A stretch of DNA of 64,000 nucleotides, from contig CALZFC010000035.1 of NCBI GenBank assembly GCA_945643635.1, positions 1,069,001-1,133,000 on the forward strand. Reading direction: 5' to 3'. Both the position numbers and the translations under genes were made by a program. Source of the DNA: Allodiplogaster sudhausi (Eukaryota; Nematoda; Chromadorea; Rhabditida; Diplogasteridae). Positions 24,251 through 34,771 of the stretch are shown here, in pieces. The notes under the pieces were generated by a model, which worked only from the letters and a program-made list of their open reading frames with translations, was not told the DNA's origin and made no database searches. Each line of letters begins with the position of its first letter. Position 1 is the stretch's first letter.

Positions 24251-24535
24251 GTGAATCCACTGTCAATGATTATAGATTACCTTAAAGATTAATTATTAGA
24301 GTCTAGAGCATTATTATTAGATTTTATTAGATTAACAAGGGAAGCCTCTTTCCATAACCCAGCCAATCCTGATCCAAGTAAGTTTCCTATGTAGTCCTTC
24401 TCGAAAGATGTGTACTAAACTATATTAAAACTGCGCTCGTCGCATTTGCGATTTTATATGAATTTTTTAAAAATGAGTAAAATTTACATACGAAATGCTC
24501 GAACTTTATCAGTCGTGGTTTTGACTCTACAAACG

Positions 24536-24606
24536 TGGCGTTGGCAGCGTAGTGGGTTGCGCTCCCGCCTTCAATTTTCGAGGTCTGGGTTCGATCCCCT
24601 TTGGTG
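24536..24606 (+). ncRNA. tRNA-like sequence in left arm of palindrome 1
   Basis: GGCGTTGGCAGCGTAGTGGG resembles a D arm with A box, and TCTGGGTTCGATCCCC is a near-perfect B box and T arm about 40 nt later. The same sequence lies on the minus strand at 25394-25464. Pairing in the acceptor stem is weak, so a SINE head is likelier than a working tRNA. Confidence 0.4.
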
Positions 24607-25393
24607 ACGAATATTTTGCTGCTACTGTTTTGTTTACAGGGATAATAAAGGGCACTCTAAAAGGTATTTTTAAGCGATTTAGAGTGTATTTAAAACTTTA
24701 TTATAATACTTTCGCGATGTACTCTATAAGAAAAATTTTTCGGCAATATCTTACTTCTCCAAGATTTGCGATCCGAAAGAGGCCGTCCCAAATAGGGAAA
24801 ATTTTTCCGAAAAAACTTTTTTGTTGAAACTTTCCCCAGGGAGTTATATGATGCCAGGAAACCGAATCTGAAATTCGTTTTGCTCGATTTTGCCGTTTCC
24901 AAGAGTTACAGCAGGTTTTCCGTGAAGTCAATTTCTCTCGGCATGGTAATACTTACTGATCTACCGTAAGTTCTGAAAATTACGAAATCAATCAAAACGC
25001 ACCTCATATTTGGTTTAGTCGACACAAATATCCCCCAATTAGGGAGTTCTAGTAAATTTGAAGCAAATATGTCAATTACCGAAAACTACCGTAACTCTTG
25101 GAAACGGCAAAATCGAGCAAAACGAATTTCAGATTCGGTTTCCTGGCATCATATAACTCCCTGGGGAAAGTTTCAACAAAAAAGTTTTTTCGGAAAAATT
25201 TTCCCTATTTGGGACGGCCTCTTTCGGATCGCAAATCTTGGAGAAGTAAGATATTGCCGAAAAATTTTTCTTATAGAGTACATCGCGAAAGTATTATAAT
25301 AAAGTTTTGCATACACTCTAAATCGCTTAAAAATACCTTTTAGAGTGCCCTTTATTATCCCTGTAAACAAAACAGTAGCAGCAAAATATTCGT

Positions 25394-25464
25394 CACCAAA
25401 GGGGATCGAACCCAGACCTCGAAAATTGAAGGCGGGAGCGCAACCCACTACGCTGCCAACGCCA
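25394..25464 (-). ncRNA. tRNA-like sequence in right arm of palindrome 1
   Basis: Mirror copy of 24536-24606, with the same A-box-like and B-box elements on the opposite strand. Confidence 0.4.
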
Positions 25465-25689
25465 CGTTTGTAGAGTCAAAACCACGACTGATAAAGTTCG
25501 AGCATTTCGTATGTAAATTTTACTCATTTTTAAAAAATTCATATAAAATCGCAAATGCGACGAGCGCAGTTTTAAAATAGTTTAGTACACATCTTTCGAG
25601 AAGGACTACTTAGGAAACTTACTTCGATCAGGATTGGCTGGGTTATGGAAAGAGGCTTCCCTCGTAAGTTGTCCCTACCTGCTTGTTTT

Positions 25690-25915
25690 TTTTTATTTTC
25701 TGGTCTCTATTGTTTTCCCAGTTCGCTGTTTGTTTCTTTGCAAGTCCCTCCCCTTATTTTACTTTTACTTTTGCTTATTCGTTGCTGTTTTGTGCCTTAA
25801 AGGAGTACTGTACTTTGCTGTCTGCGTTTCTCTTATTAATTACGGTAGATTTTAAGATAATTGGACAGCATTTTAAAGTTCTCTCCGTTACACTTCTTAA
25901 TAAATGGTTTTTTTG
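25690..25915 (+). repeat. Direct repeat right of palindrome 1
   Basis: Partner of 23995-24250, same orientation, so the palindrome sits between two copies of the same AT-rich segment. Confidence 0.6.
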
Positions 25916-26073
25916 TGCAACAACCACGAATAAATTCTGCAAGTTTTAGTTGTGTTATTCTGCATGTTTCAGTTGTGATATCACACTGATTGATCAACAA
26001 CAACTTTTAATCATAACATGAATGCCAACTATATTAAACAAACAGGAGGTTGATAATAGTCATAAAAAGCTGT

Positions 26074-27251
26074 CTACATATTATTGATCATATGCTGACG
26101 TGGATCTGCTCCAGGTGGAGGCATTGGCATACGCGCCATTCTAACATTGGGGATGGGGAAGCCGCCTGTAAGGCGGTCAATGACAATATTATGAAGGACA
26201 CAGCAAGCGTGGATGCACTTGGACGCTTCGCGAGGCGTCAATCGAAGGGAGCCGGCGAGAATCCGGAACCTTGCCTTCAAGACACCGATGGCCTGCTCGA
26301 CGAGCACGCGGACGTGCCTCAGGGCGCAGTTGAAATCAACCTCCTGGGGAGTATTGGGGGCCCGGAGAGGAGTCACAAGAGTAGATGAGCAAGCAAAGCC
26401 CTTATCTCCTAACAACACATAGCCATCTGGAATGGAGCCAGATGCGATTGCTTGACCTAATTCAGAGTACTGTAATATAAAACTGTCATGACATGAGCCG
26501 GGCCACTGCGCATTCAGATATACAATTCGACCGTAAGCATCTACCACAACCAGGGCGTTAATGGCAGTGTATCCTTTCCTGCAGCGATACTGCCAGGGAG
26601 CAGTTGAGGGCGTGGCGATTTGGATAAGAGTGCCGTCAATGAGTCCGATTAAATCTCAATGACAGAATGATTGATGTTAAGACTTTTAATATTGTAATTA
26701 AATTCTTTCTTTGTTAAGAGACAAGTGTATGTACTTGGAAAAGGGCACCGCGTAGCGAATGCATCAGCGGCAGATCGGCAGTAACTCATTGAGTTCACTG
26801 GAAAACGTATCCAGTCCCTTGAAATAGATGTTAGCCCATGAGTTGTCCTCCAGAAACAGTTGCGGATGGTCGACTCGCAGCAACCGAAGCAGTCAGCAAG
26901 AGTGATGAAGGGCGTGTCAGTCAGGAGGTAGCGAATCCCAATCAACAGCTAGATAGATAATGAACTCTTCAATAACGAATAACAAGAAAACGCAATCTAG
27001 TCAGGTATATGTTTTCCATTATACTAATTGGCAACCTGATGAGATGGCGTTATTGTCCAAGCTCCTTGCATGTGAAGATTTAGACTTGTAGAGATTACTT
27101 GGACGACGAAATCGACATCTGTAGGTGTCAAGCGATAGCGCCTCTCGAAAAGGGCTTCATTGGGAAGGCAGAGTCTATTGTGGTCCTGCCTTATGTATGG
27201 CAGATTTGGTCTACGTTGGCGCTGAGGGAGATGAAGAAGATGAAAGGCCAT
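26074..27251 (-). CDS. Harbinger (HARBI1-like) DDE transposase, 336 aa
   Basis: Cuts and moves the Harbinger element. Three exons join in frame: 27251-27036, 26948-26735, 26654-26074. The N-terminal part has a helical region (LPNEALFERRYRLTPTDVDF), then a helix-turn-helix-like DTPFITLADCFGCCESTIRN. The catalytic core shows the first Asp in LIGLIDGTLI, the second in PGSCHDSF, VLLGDKGF, and the Glu in EQAIGVLKARF. It ends with HACCVLHNIVIDR, normal for the family. Length matches HARBI1 (about 350 aa). No stop or frameshift seen. An intact catalytic triad suggests recent activity. Confidence 0.85.
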
Positions 27252-27354
27252 CTATGCATAAACTTATGAAACCTTTCTTACAGCGACTTAAAGCAGTGAA
27301 AAACTATTTCGAAAAGAAAATTAGTAATATAAGCATCTGCTCTTTATTGAAAAA

Positions 27355-27475
27355 ATGGTCATGACCATGGTCATGACCTGGTCACGACCTGTCCTCGACG
27401 TGGTCATGACCAAAAACGGTCGTGACTGTTTGTCGACGACATGTCATTGACCGAACGTAAGATTAATCGCGCGGC
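27355..27475. promoter_or_regulatory. Right end and subterminal GGTCATGACC motifs of the Harbinger element
   Basis: Four or five copies of GGTCATGACC or one-base variants lie in about 70 bp, followed by the terminal repeat that mirrors 21782 onward. The array starts directly upstream of the transposase, so it may also act as its promoter. Confidence 0.6.
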
Positions 27476-27487
27476 AGGACTCTACTT

Positions 27488-27803
27488 CTGATGGTTCGCG
27501 ACTCTTACAATGGAAGCCGCTGGAAGAACATTGAGACCAATCACACATTCCCGATCCATCAATGAGGAAAATAGGATCAACCCCAACTTTGCTTGCTCTA
27601 CATTTACGAAGTTACTCAATATTTTTTAAATAATTAAATGACGTCATGACCATTGTATATGTGTAAAAGAGTTTGCAGTTAAGCAAGTTTTGATCAACAA
27701 CAAAGTGATCCATACGTTTGCACATCGCGCGAATCACAGGTGCGACTACAAATCGATCAACCTCAAGGACGACTTTGCCCTTGAAGGCCTCGATATTCGC
27801 TAA
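27488..27803 (+). pseudogene. Galectin remnant (second-domain end) at the Harbinger border
   Basis: First part reads MVRDSYNGSRWKN, then TFPIHQ and a stop, matching the V-x-N-x-W part of the sugar-binding exon. The second (27694-27803) reads VLINNKVIHTFAHR and ends EGLDIR-stop, matching the last exon of galectin copy 1. Upstream exons are missing or lie beyond the transposon. Confidence 0.75.
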
Positions 27804-28548
27804 CAATAAACCCTATGCGTCTTTCGCGAAAATAGTCATGGCGAGAACGTCTCATTTATAAGTAATCCGCTTTAGGATACATCTTGTTATGTCAGATTTT
27901 CCGTGTTCGTTCAGTCTTTCTGACGAGAGAGAGACCTTCTCTCTCTCTTGTCAGAAATAACAAAAATACTTGTAAATTATTTTTAACAAATGTAGACATG
28001 CTCACTTGATATCGTGGCTGTTAATTGTGTTTACAAGAGAAGAAGAGGCCATGGCAAGGCGAACAATTCCAGCCGCACATGTAATCTTGGTCAAAGTAGT
28101 GTTGAGGGGACGACGAACATGATAAAGAGCGCTCAGCGCTCGTCGACAATTGCCCGAACCTCGACGCTCATTTTCAAAGAATTTTTCAGGCTTTAAATTT
28201 CTTATTTTAATCGTTCAGCCGTGAGGAGAGATACGCATACTTAGAAACTAACACTCCTTATATTATCCGTGCAAATCAAGTCGAATACACACATATACAC
28301 AGAGAGAGAGAGAGAGAGCGACAGAAATATTAAGAAAGAGAAGCAGGAAGATGATGAAAAGAGAAAGTGCTAGAGAGATAGAGAAAGAGGCAATACGAAG
28401 GGAAATTAAACAGGAGTTGACCAAATAACAGAAAGTTGGTTATGTCGTGCTGCGCCCTCGCTTGCCCAACGCATGTAAAATCACGATGCGCAAAAGACCA
28501 AATCCAAATACATGGTAATAGAATTGGACACCCATTCTAAGCCACAGC

Positions 28549-28641
28549 CGTGGAACATGCAAGTGTAAAAACGCCAAAATGGCCACGGCTGCGCCCGGCC
28601 CAGACACCCGATTCTGCCGTTTTTACACTTGCATGTTCCAC
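28549..28641. repeat. Perfect 25-bp inverted repeat, hairpin
   Basis: CGTGGAACATGCAAGTGTAA begins one arm; its full 25-bp reverse complement ends the unit, with a GC-rich spacer of about 40 nt. It could be a tiny non-autonomous element or an RNA hairpin. Nothing nearby decides between them. Confidence 0.8.
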
Positions 28642-28829
28642 GGCACTGCTCGCATCTTTTCGCTGGTCTGGGATTTGCTCGTGGATTCAATTTACAAAAT
28701 TTTCATTTATTCACATTAATTAGTGAAATAATTCAAACTCCTATAATTAACTATAGTTCAAGTTCCTATAATTAACTAATGATTACAATTACAATTTATC
28801 GTTATATCAGGCCGATTGTGAGATGATCA

Positions 28830-29160
28830 CAGGGATGTTATTGGCCGAACGTCAACTTCGTTGCGTGAAATGAGTAAGAGGGAGAGAAAGTGGTCAGGGA
28901 AGATGGTCTCGCCAGCGAATGGATATACGACCGGGCCTACGTCGATGGACTGCTTCGTAGGGGATCCAGTAGGTGGAGATGTAGGCCCACCGATTCTGTT
29001 CCATTTGGTCGATCTTGATTGCACAATCCATCTTCCTCTTGAATGCCATCTTGAGCCAATTCTTGATTCCTGTCCACCTTCTCAGGTCCACATTCCTTAT
29101 CCGATCTTGAAGGGTCACACCAAGCATCGCATGCTCCATTCTTCTTTGCGCTCTTTCTAA
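28830..29160 (-). mobile_element. LINE reverse-transcriptase C-terminal fragment
   Basis: The minus strand reads QRRMEHAMLGVTLQDRIRN, then RRWTGIKNW and YWIPYEAVHRRRPGRISIRW, ending RDHLP. The RRMERAMLG...RDRIRN and RRGRPPxRWRDDL words are standard at the end of many non-LTR retrotransposon proteins. The fragment is short and its ends were not resolved. Confidence 0.75.
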
Positions 29161-29259
29161 CCTCTTTTTTGTGTGGCGGATTGATCGAAAATGCGTACTT
29201 CCAAGAAGGCGAAAACTATCTGGGAGTATCAGAAATATCTTTGCATATTTTTAATTTCG

Positions 29260-29510
29260 ACTTTAGACATAATGATTTTGACCCGCTGAACTGTTTAAAA
29301 GAATTAAAACGTGATTATTTGAATTTGAATTCTTGCCTCGTCTAAAAGTGAATATGCAATATCACCCAATTATATCATTTCGACTCATTTTGCTGGATCG
29401 AGATCAGTCGTTGTTGTTTCTGCGTCGCTGAGTGGTCGACTTCTTCTGCCTCTCTTCGCTCCGTCTCCTTCTCGCTCATCATCATGAACGACACACAGAG
29501 AAGGATGTTA
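29260..29510 (-). repeat. Inverted repeat partner of 21250-21500
   Basis: Galectin-flank sequence in opposite orientation to 21250-21500, with one indel of about 20 bp. Confidence 0.65.
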
Positions 29511-30034
29511 CGTGGAGCGTAACATTTGACCTTCACAATAATGTTATTGAAATGCACCGGAACATCTCATGTAGCTCTGGACGTTACATTTAATGCGCAA
29601 CCCGAAATGTTACGCGCGACGTAACATGCAGGGTTTAACAAAAATGTTACGTTTGCCCGCGGCGGGGAGCACTTGCTCTTAAGCCACGCCCCCTTTCTTT
29701 ATGTCCTCTCACTGATAAAATGCAGCTGTAAACACAGGTTTTTAGGCATATTTATTATATTTTTAAGCATATTTATTATACAAAACGCTTTATTACACTT
29801 TAAAAAATATGCTTAAGAACGTGAGAGCAGCAGAAGCCACCCGCTAGGGCATATAACATTAAAAATTGCTTGAAAACATTCAAATAAATTAGAAAAGTCC
29901 GAAAATGAGCTAAACGCATACATATCGTTATCCTACATGTAAAACAAAAGCAGCAAAACTTGAAAAACTGGCTAACCTAGTTTGTAGAATCGTGTTGGCG
30001 ACGTCGTCGTTGCATCTGGAATTAGAATTGAGAT

Positions 30035-30115
30035 TTTTGCTCCCGCCCGGACCCGAACCACCACCTCGCGCTCCCCGCACCCCAGCCACTACCACAACAC
30101 TACCCGACCCCGCGA
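30035..30115 (-). ncRNA. tRNA-like (SINE-head-like) GC-rich block
   Basis: The minus strand has GTGGTAGTGGCTGGGGTGCG (A-box-like) and GGTGGTTCGGGTCCGGGC (B-box-like) about 35 nt later. The anticodon arm is not convincing. Likely a tRNA-derived repeat. Confidence 0.3.
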
Positions 30116-30372
30116 TCTGAATGATGAAGAACTTATCCAGATCAAAAGGGCGGCGCCCATAGTGAACATTGAGAAGAGAATTGAATGAGAGAGAAATACA
30201 GAAAGAGGAAAGAGACAGAATAAAGAGAGAGAGAGTGAGAGAGAGACAGAAAGAGGAATGAGACAGAGTAAAAGAGAGAGAGAGAGAACTCTACGAACTC
30301 GGTCTATCCATCTGTGCCAATTTGGTTGTAAGAGCCAAAAGGTTTTTCGAGAGTTTTACTGCTCAACGTGAC

Positions 30373-31222
30373 CTATGTTGCGTCTCTCTCTATCCTACAT
30401 TGTTCTACAGTAAAAGGCGGTTCTTTTGAGCTATTTAATTTTGCATAAAAGTAAGTCTGAACGATTTTCGCACTCGAGGTCTGGGAACAAAAATATGCCC
30501 GTTTTTGCGTTTCTTTTGATAAAAAAATTTAGAGAGAGAGCAGAAGTTGCGTCTCTCTCTATCCTACATTGTTCTACAGAAAAAGGCGGTTCTTTTGAGC
30601 TATTTAATGTTGTATAAAAATAATTCTGAACCTCATCCGAGTTCTGAGAACATATATGTGAACACTGTTCGTGATGTCAGGAGTTGGCCGTGTGGCAAAA
30701 GTTGGATCCCTCGCTTTTGTGCGTGTAATCAAACCGCTCAACGTTATTTATCCGCATCTCTCTGTACCTCATTAGAACCGCTATTCTGTGTAGAATCTAA
30801 TGACATAGAGAGAGATGACCTTTCCGTCTCTTTATAGCGTTCACAGCAAAAGAAACACACAAACTCACAAATCTCAGAAACAGTTGTTTCTGCGCTCAAT
30901 TATCAATAATATGGTCTCTCTCTCTGTCTCTCGGTGTTTCGCTGCCTCGCTCCCTCTCTCCTTCTCTCTCTCCTTCTCTTTCTGTCTCTCTCTGTCTCTC
31001 TCTCTCTCTTTCTATTCTCTCTCTTTCTTTCTCTTTGTAAGTGAATGTCAGGAGTTGGCCGTGTTCCTCGCTCTTGTACGCAAACTTGTAAGTGCAAGAA
31101 CAACGCTCAACGTGACTTTTACACATCTCTCTGTACCTCATTAGAACCGCCTTTCTTGGCAGAATGTCATGACATAGAGAGAGAGAGTCACCTTTCGGTC
31201 TCTTTGTAGTGTTCGCATCAAA
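30373..31222 (+). repeat. Two interleaved degenerate direct repeats
   Basis: Repeat 1: 30373-30490 and 30544-30650, sharing ATCCTACATTGTTCTACAG. Repeat 2: 30676-30850 and 31048-31222, sharing GTCAGGAGTTGGCCGTGT and CTGTACCTCATTAGAACCGC. Both contain CT runs. No protein is supported. Confidence 0.7.
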
Positions 31223-31245
31223 AGCGAGAGAGCTGTCCTGGTACC

Positions 31246-31358
31246 TGTCGAGAGAGAGAGAGAGAGAAAAGGGAGAGAGAGAGAGAGAGACAGCCAGACA
31301 GACCGAGCGAGAGACAGACGAGAGACATGCATAGAGAGAGAGGGAGGGAGAGAAAGAA

Positions 31359-31393
<35 letters not shown>

Positions 31394-31560
31394 AAGACAG
31401 ACAGAGAGAGACAGCGATAGACAGGCAGCAAGAGAGACAGACAGACAGACAGACAGACCGAGAGAGGGAGTGAGAGACAGAGATACATACAGAGAGAGAG
31501 GGGGGAGGGAGAGAAAGGGAGAAAGAGACAGAGAGACAGAGAGAGAGAGAGATAAATAAG
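31246..31560. repeat. GA-rich low-complexity tract
   Basis: About 300 bp of GAGA and GACAGACA words. Open frames here on the minus strand (Ser/Leu repeats) come from composition. Confidence 0.9.
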
Positions 31561-31699
31561 TATAGTTACTAATTGCGAGAGAAGGGGAGAAAACAAGAAA
31601 TGGAGAGAGATTGAAAAATCACTGTGTCCAAGACTCTTTCACAGTTGATTTTGCAGTTTCGGCCGATCGATAAACTTTTAAAGTTGTATGTCAATATCA

Positions 31700-32218
31700 C
31701 TGTCTCTTTGAACAGAGCAATTAATTCATTCTGCTAAAAAGGTCGGAAAGACACTTGCGCACTTGACTCATAAAAATAAAATAAAGGTAACATTTGGAGC
31801 ATGTTGACCCAGCTGACCACAGATGGTACAATTGAACGGGATACTGTAGGTTTTTATGTAAAATAAAACGCGCAAAACATGTTGGGAAAACGTTGACCAC
31901 ATGTGGGTTTGAGCCCCCTAAGTGTCGCCGCTCGACGTTGCTTAACTCGCCAGATCGGACGTGATCGGTACTTCGCTCTTTGGAGGAGGCGCTCTCCCAA
32001 CGTTCGCCGCCTTTCCGGCCAAACATAACATTTTTGTGCATACCCAAATGTAACGCTCCACGCATCATCCAGGTATTTACAAAAAATGTTACGTTTTTTT
32101 TCCTAAGAGGAGGCGACGCTCACCAGGGCGAAAACATCACATGTTTTTCTCAGCGTAACATCTCCGCGGAACATTTTTCCATAACATTTTTTGTGCATAA
32201 CATTTTTTTCTGTGTGGA
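31700..32218. other. Right inner part of the 29.5-32.2 kb element; no gene
   Basis: AT-rich DNA ending in a cluster of GTAACATTT words in both orientations. No coding exon recognised. Confidence 0.4.
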
Positions 32219-32918
32219 GGTATAACTGAAACAAAAAAGATCGGCTCGAATTCCCCTTGTGAAGGAAAAAAGTGTTACTTTGGCCGACCCCAGGGGGCAA
32301 ATAAGCCACAGCCTTGCCCCTTGTTAACCACGAAAATTCGGTCAATTCGAAGAATCACGGTGACCATATCCTCGATGTTGGCTTGTCCCTCCGCCTAGCA
32401 ATTCTTTTATCTAACCAACTTCTCATTCCTTTGAAAACTCTGGGATTCCCTCGTCTCCCGCAACTTTTGTCATCTAATAAATCAGTATCTCAATGAAGCC
32501 CGAGCTAACCCTTGAGTTTTTTTTTCCACGGGCCCACGCCTGCTTGGGAGAATTGGGAGTATAATTATTTAAATCGTTACTCGTTGGACTCGATCACTAG
32601 CATCCTGGCTCAGGCTTCCAGCAGTGCTGAACATCATTGTTTGCATTTCCTAATGAATTCTCCACCGACTGCTCCTCGACGTAGATGTATTAAGAAATGT
32701 TCCATTCCTCACGTTTCCTTCCTTCCAGCCCTCTCCATTATTAGCATACCAATTATGTTTTCGAGGCATTCCTCATCATTCTCCCCTCCCTGGCTCTTCG
32801 TGAGCGGTTGCCTCCGTCAGTGTTAGCCTAGTTCCCATTGATAAACCTATCCCTCTCCTCTTCTTTTACAGCGAATTTCAGAGAAGTAGAATACAATAAC
32901 AACGTCTTGTTATTTCAG

Positions 32919-34732
32919 ATCGTTCTGTCGAATCCGTTCTTCGCGAGCTTTACGCAGCCTTTCGTGCCCGGCCAGTCGCTTAGCGTCTTCGGTTTGCTTG
33001 CCGCCAACGCTACATTGTCAGCAAATTCTGCAACATGCTTACAGAGTTGTCTTCTTCTTTTTAGCTCTTATTTCGACGTCTTTCAAAGGAAAATATTTTG
33101 GAATATATTCTGATACTTCTCATTCCCCATTTCCTCAGCGTCTGCCTGAATCTCTTGGCGGGCGGCCCCGAACGCCGCATTCTGGTTGAGGATCTTCGAT
33201 TCGATAACAAGACGCTCGCGCTCTACGACGGCTCGACGGTAGTTATGGAAAAAAAAAACTTTTTTTTTCGAAATTCTAAATTTTTTCTATTATTATTAGT
33301 TTTCTTTATAAGAGATTTCTTGCTGACAGCGAGAGGGCAAACCTTTTCAAGATAAATTGAACACCCAAAAGCCAAAATGACTCCTTGCAGGATCACATTC
33401 GCTCTTGGGAGAGCCTGGCCGTCAGGCCCGGCGATCTGATCGAGCTGCGAAATCGGCATGTGAACTATTTTTAGTAGAATTGTTTTATTATTATTTCAGT
33501 TTATTAGTTGATAACAAATAGTTGATAACAATCACTTAACAAATTAATCAGAAGAAAAAAATTTTCGCTAGAGTTCACAAGGACGAGTTCGAACTGAGCA
33601 TCAACGGCAACCACCTGACCAATATCACGCATAGCGGCAATTTTACGGAGATTGACTCCTTTGAGGTCGAGATCGATTCAATAATAATAAATAAATAAAT
33701 AAATAAAAATAGAAAGATACTAAGTGAAAATTGTCGCCTCAGACCAATAAAGAGTGTAAATCCTGATAAAAATGAAAGCTTATAGAGCTTCTTTCTTCAT
33801 ATTCACAGGTTTCTGGCGACATTCAACTCAAGAAGGTTGCGCTCCGCGGAAAGTACTTCACGCTGCCTTTCGAGACTCGCGCTTTCCCGGGCGGCTTCCT
33901 GGGCATTGGTATTCGAAGAACTATCACACATATCGCTTTGCTTTCTAATTCAAGCGGCAAAACTAAGTAATAAATAAATTCTTTTAGGACAGAAAGTCGA
34001 AGCGTATGTCAAGCTGACCGGGGATGAGTTCGCCTTCAACTTCGTCGACATGTATGGAAGCATTCGTTTCCACTTCAATCCGCAGCATCACGAGAACCGG
34101 GTAGGATGACACTCTTCTGTTCAGAAATGGCTTACGAATATCGGAAAAATCATTAATTCGGTTTCGAGTCACTGAATAATTAACATATGATTTTACATAC
34201 AGTACGCATTTACCTAAAAAGCGTTTCCAGAAAGTTTGAACCAAATTGTTACAACGTTAATTTTGCAAGCCCTCAAAATTTGAAAGAAAAAAATTCTTTT
34301 CTGTAGCTATTATGCAATTTCCTAATTTTATTAGCACTTACTTGAATCCTCTTCAGATTATGTACAACTCTCACAACAATATTTACTGGAGTGAGTACAA
34401 CGAGTTCACTCGCCCGCTCCCGATCCAGCAGAACGTCGGCTTTCATCTGACCTTCATCAACGAGCCGAACCATATCAAGGCTAGCTCCAAGTTTGCTTGC
34501 TTTCCATTTACGAAAGTTACTCATTGTCAGTAATATCTGCTAATTTCTTTTTGCATCATTAAATGACGTCGTGGCCATTGTACATGTGTAAATGCGCTCG
34601 TCTACTCTGCAGGTTCTGATCAACAACGCCGAGATCCACAAGTTTGCGCATCGCACCTCGAATCCGGGCAAAGACTACCAGTCCTACAACATCACGGCCG
34701 GCATCGTCCTGGAGAGCCTCGACATCCGCTAA
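32919..34732 (+). CDS. Tandem-repeat galectin copy 1 (first exon not found)
   Basis: Galactoside-binding lectin with two domains, cytosolic or secreted by a leaderless route in this family. Eight exons join in frame: 32919-33016, 33139-33238, 33391-33455, 33572-33665, 33809-33908, 33988-34100, 34357-34479, 34613-34732 (271 codons with stop). Domain 1: PFVPGQSLSVFGLLAANAT, RFDNKTLALYDGST, VRPGDLIEL, FELSING. Domain 2: GQKVEAYVKLTGDEFAFNF, FHFNPQ (HxNPR with R to Q), NIYWSEYNE (the W-x-E sugar-stacking region), ending VLESLDIR. The missing Arg may lower or change sugar preference. Two introns start with GC: GCATGT after 33455 and GCTAGC after 34479. The ATG must lie in an upstream exon I could not place. 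Confidence 0.85.
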
Positions 34733-34765
34733 GAACTGTCTGCCCTTGACGAAAACCGTCTTTGG

Positions 34766-34771
34766 AATAAA
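34766..34771 (+). terminator. Polyadenylation signal of galectin copy 1
   Basis: AATAAA lies 34 nt after the stop codon. Confidence 0.7.

Larger units (their letters stand above)
24338..25662. repeat. 1.3-kb palindrome (fold-back element) with 572-bp arms
   Basis: Arms 24338-24909 and 25091-25662 are reverse complements with only a few differences, around a 181-bp unique spacer. No protein is encoded. Mirror-image open frames in the two arms arise from the symmetry. Each arm carries the same tRNA-like sequence. The arrangement fits a fold-back transposon nested inside the Harbinger element. Confidence 0.9.
21782..27475. mobile_element. PIF/Harbinger DNA transposon, ~5.7 kb, both genes intact
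   Basis: Terminal inverted repeats begin GCCGCGCGATTAATCTTAC on both ends and continue through GTCGTCGACAAACAGTCA. The element holds the two genes expected of Harbinger elements, convergently arranged: a Myb/SANT-like accessory protein (+) and a DDE transposase (-). A 1.3-kb palindrome lies between their 3' ends. The right flank is a galectin remnant. I could not find a clear 3-bp target duplication. Confidence 0.85.
29493..32217. mobile_element. 2.7-kb element with CACACAG...ATGTTA inverted ends, inserted in galectin flank
   Basis: The left end reads CACACAGAGAAGGATGTTAC; the right end in reverse complement reads CACACAGAAAAAAATGTTA. The empty site is visible at about 21255-21285, where the two flanks join without the insert. 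Further ATGTTACG words in both orientations lie just inside both ends. Inside are GA/CT-rich repeats and a tRNA-like block but no transposase, so it is non-autonomous or a composite. Confidence 0.65.

Noticed and set aside
24536..24606. Functional tRNA gene
   Set aside because: B box is good but acceptor and anticodon stems do not pair well; kept only as tRNA-like.
24552..25448. Four mirrored open frames of 70-90 codons
   Set aside because: They are the same sequence seen in the two palindrome arms; no homology and no conserved frame preference.
30896..31596. Ser/Leu-rich open frames of 80-150 codons
   Set aside because: CT/GA low-complexity DNA gives stop-free frames by composition alone.
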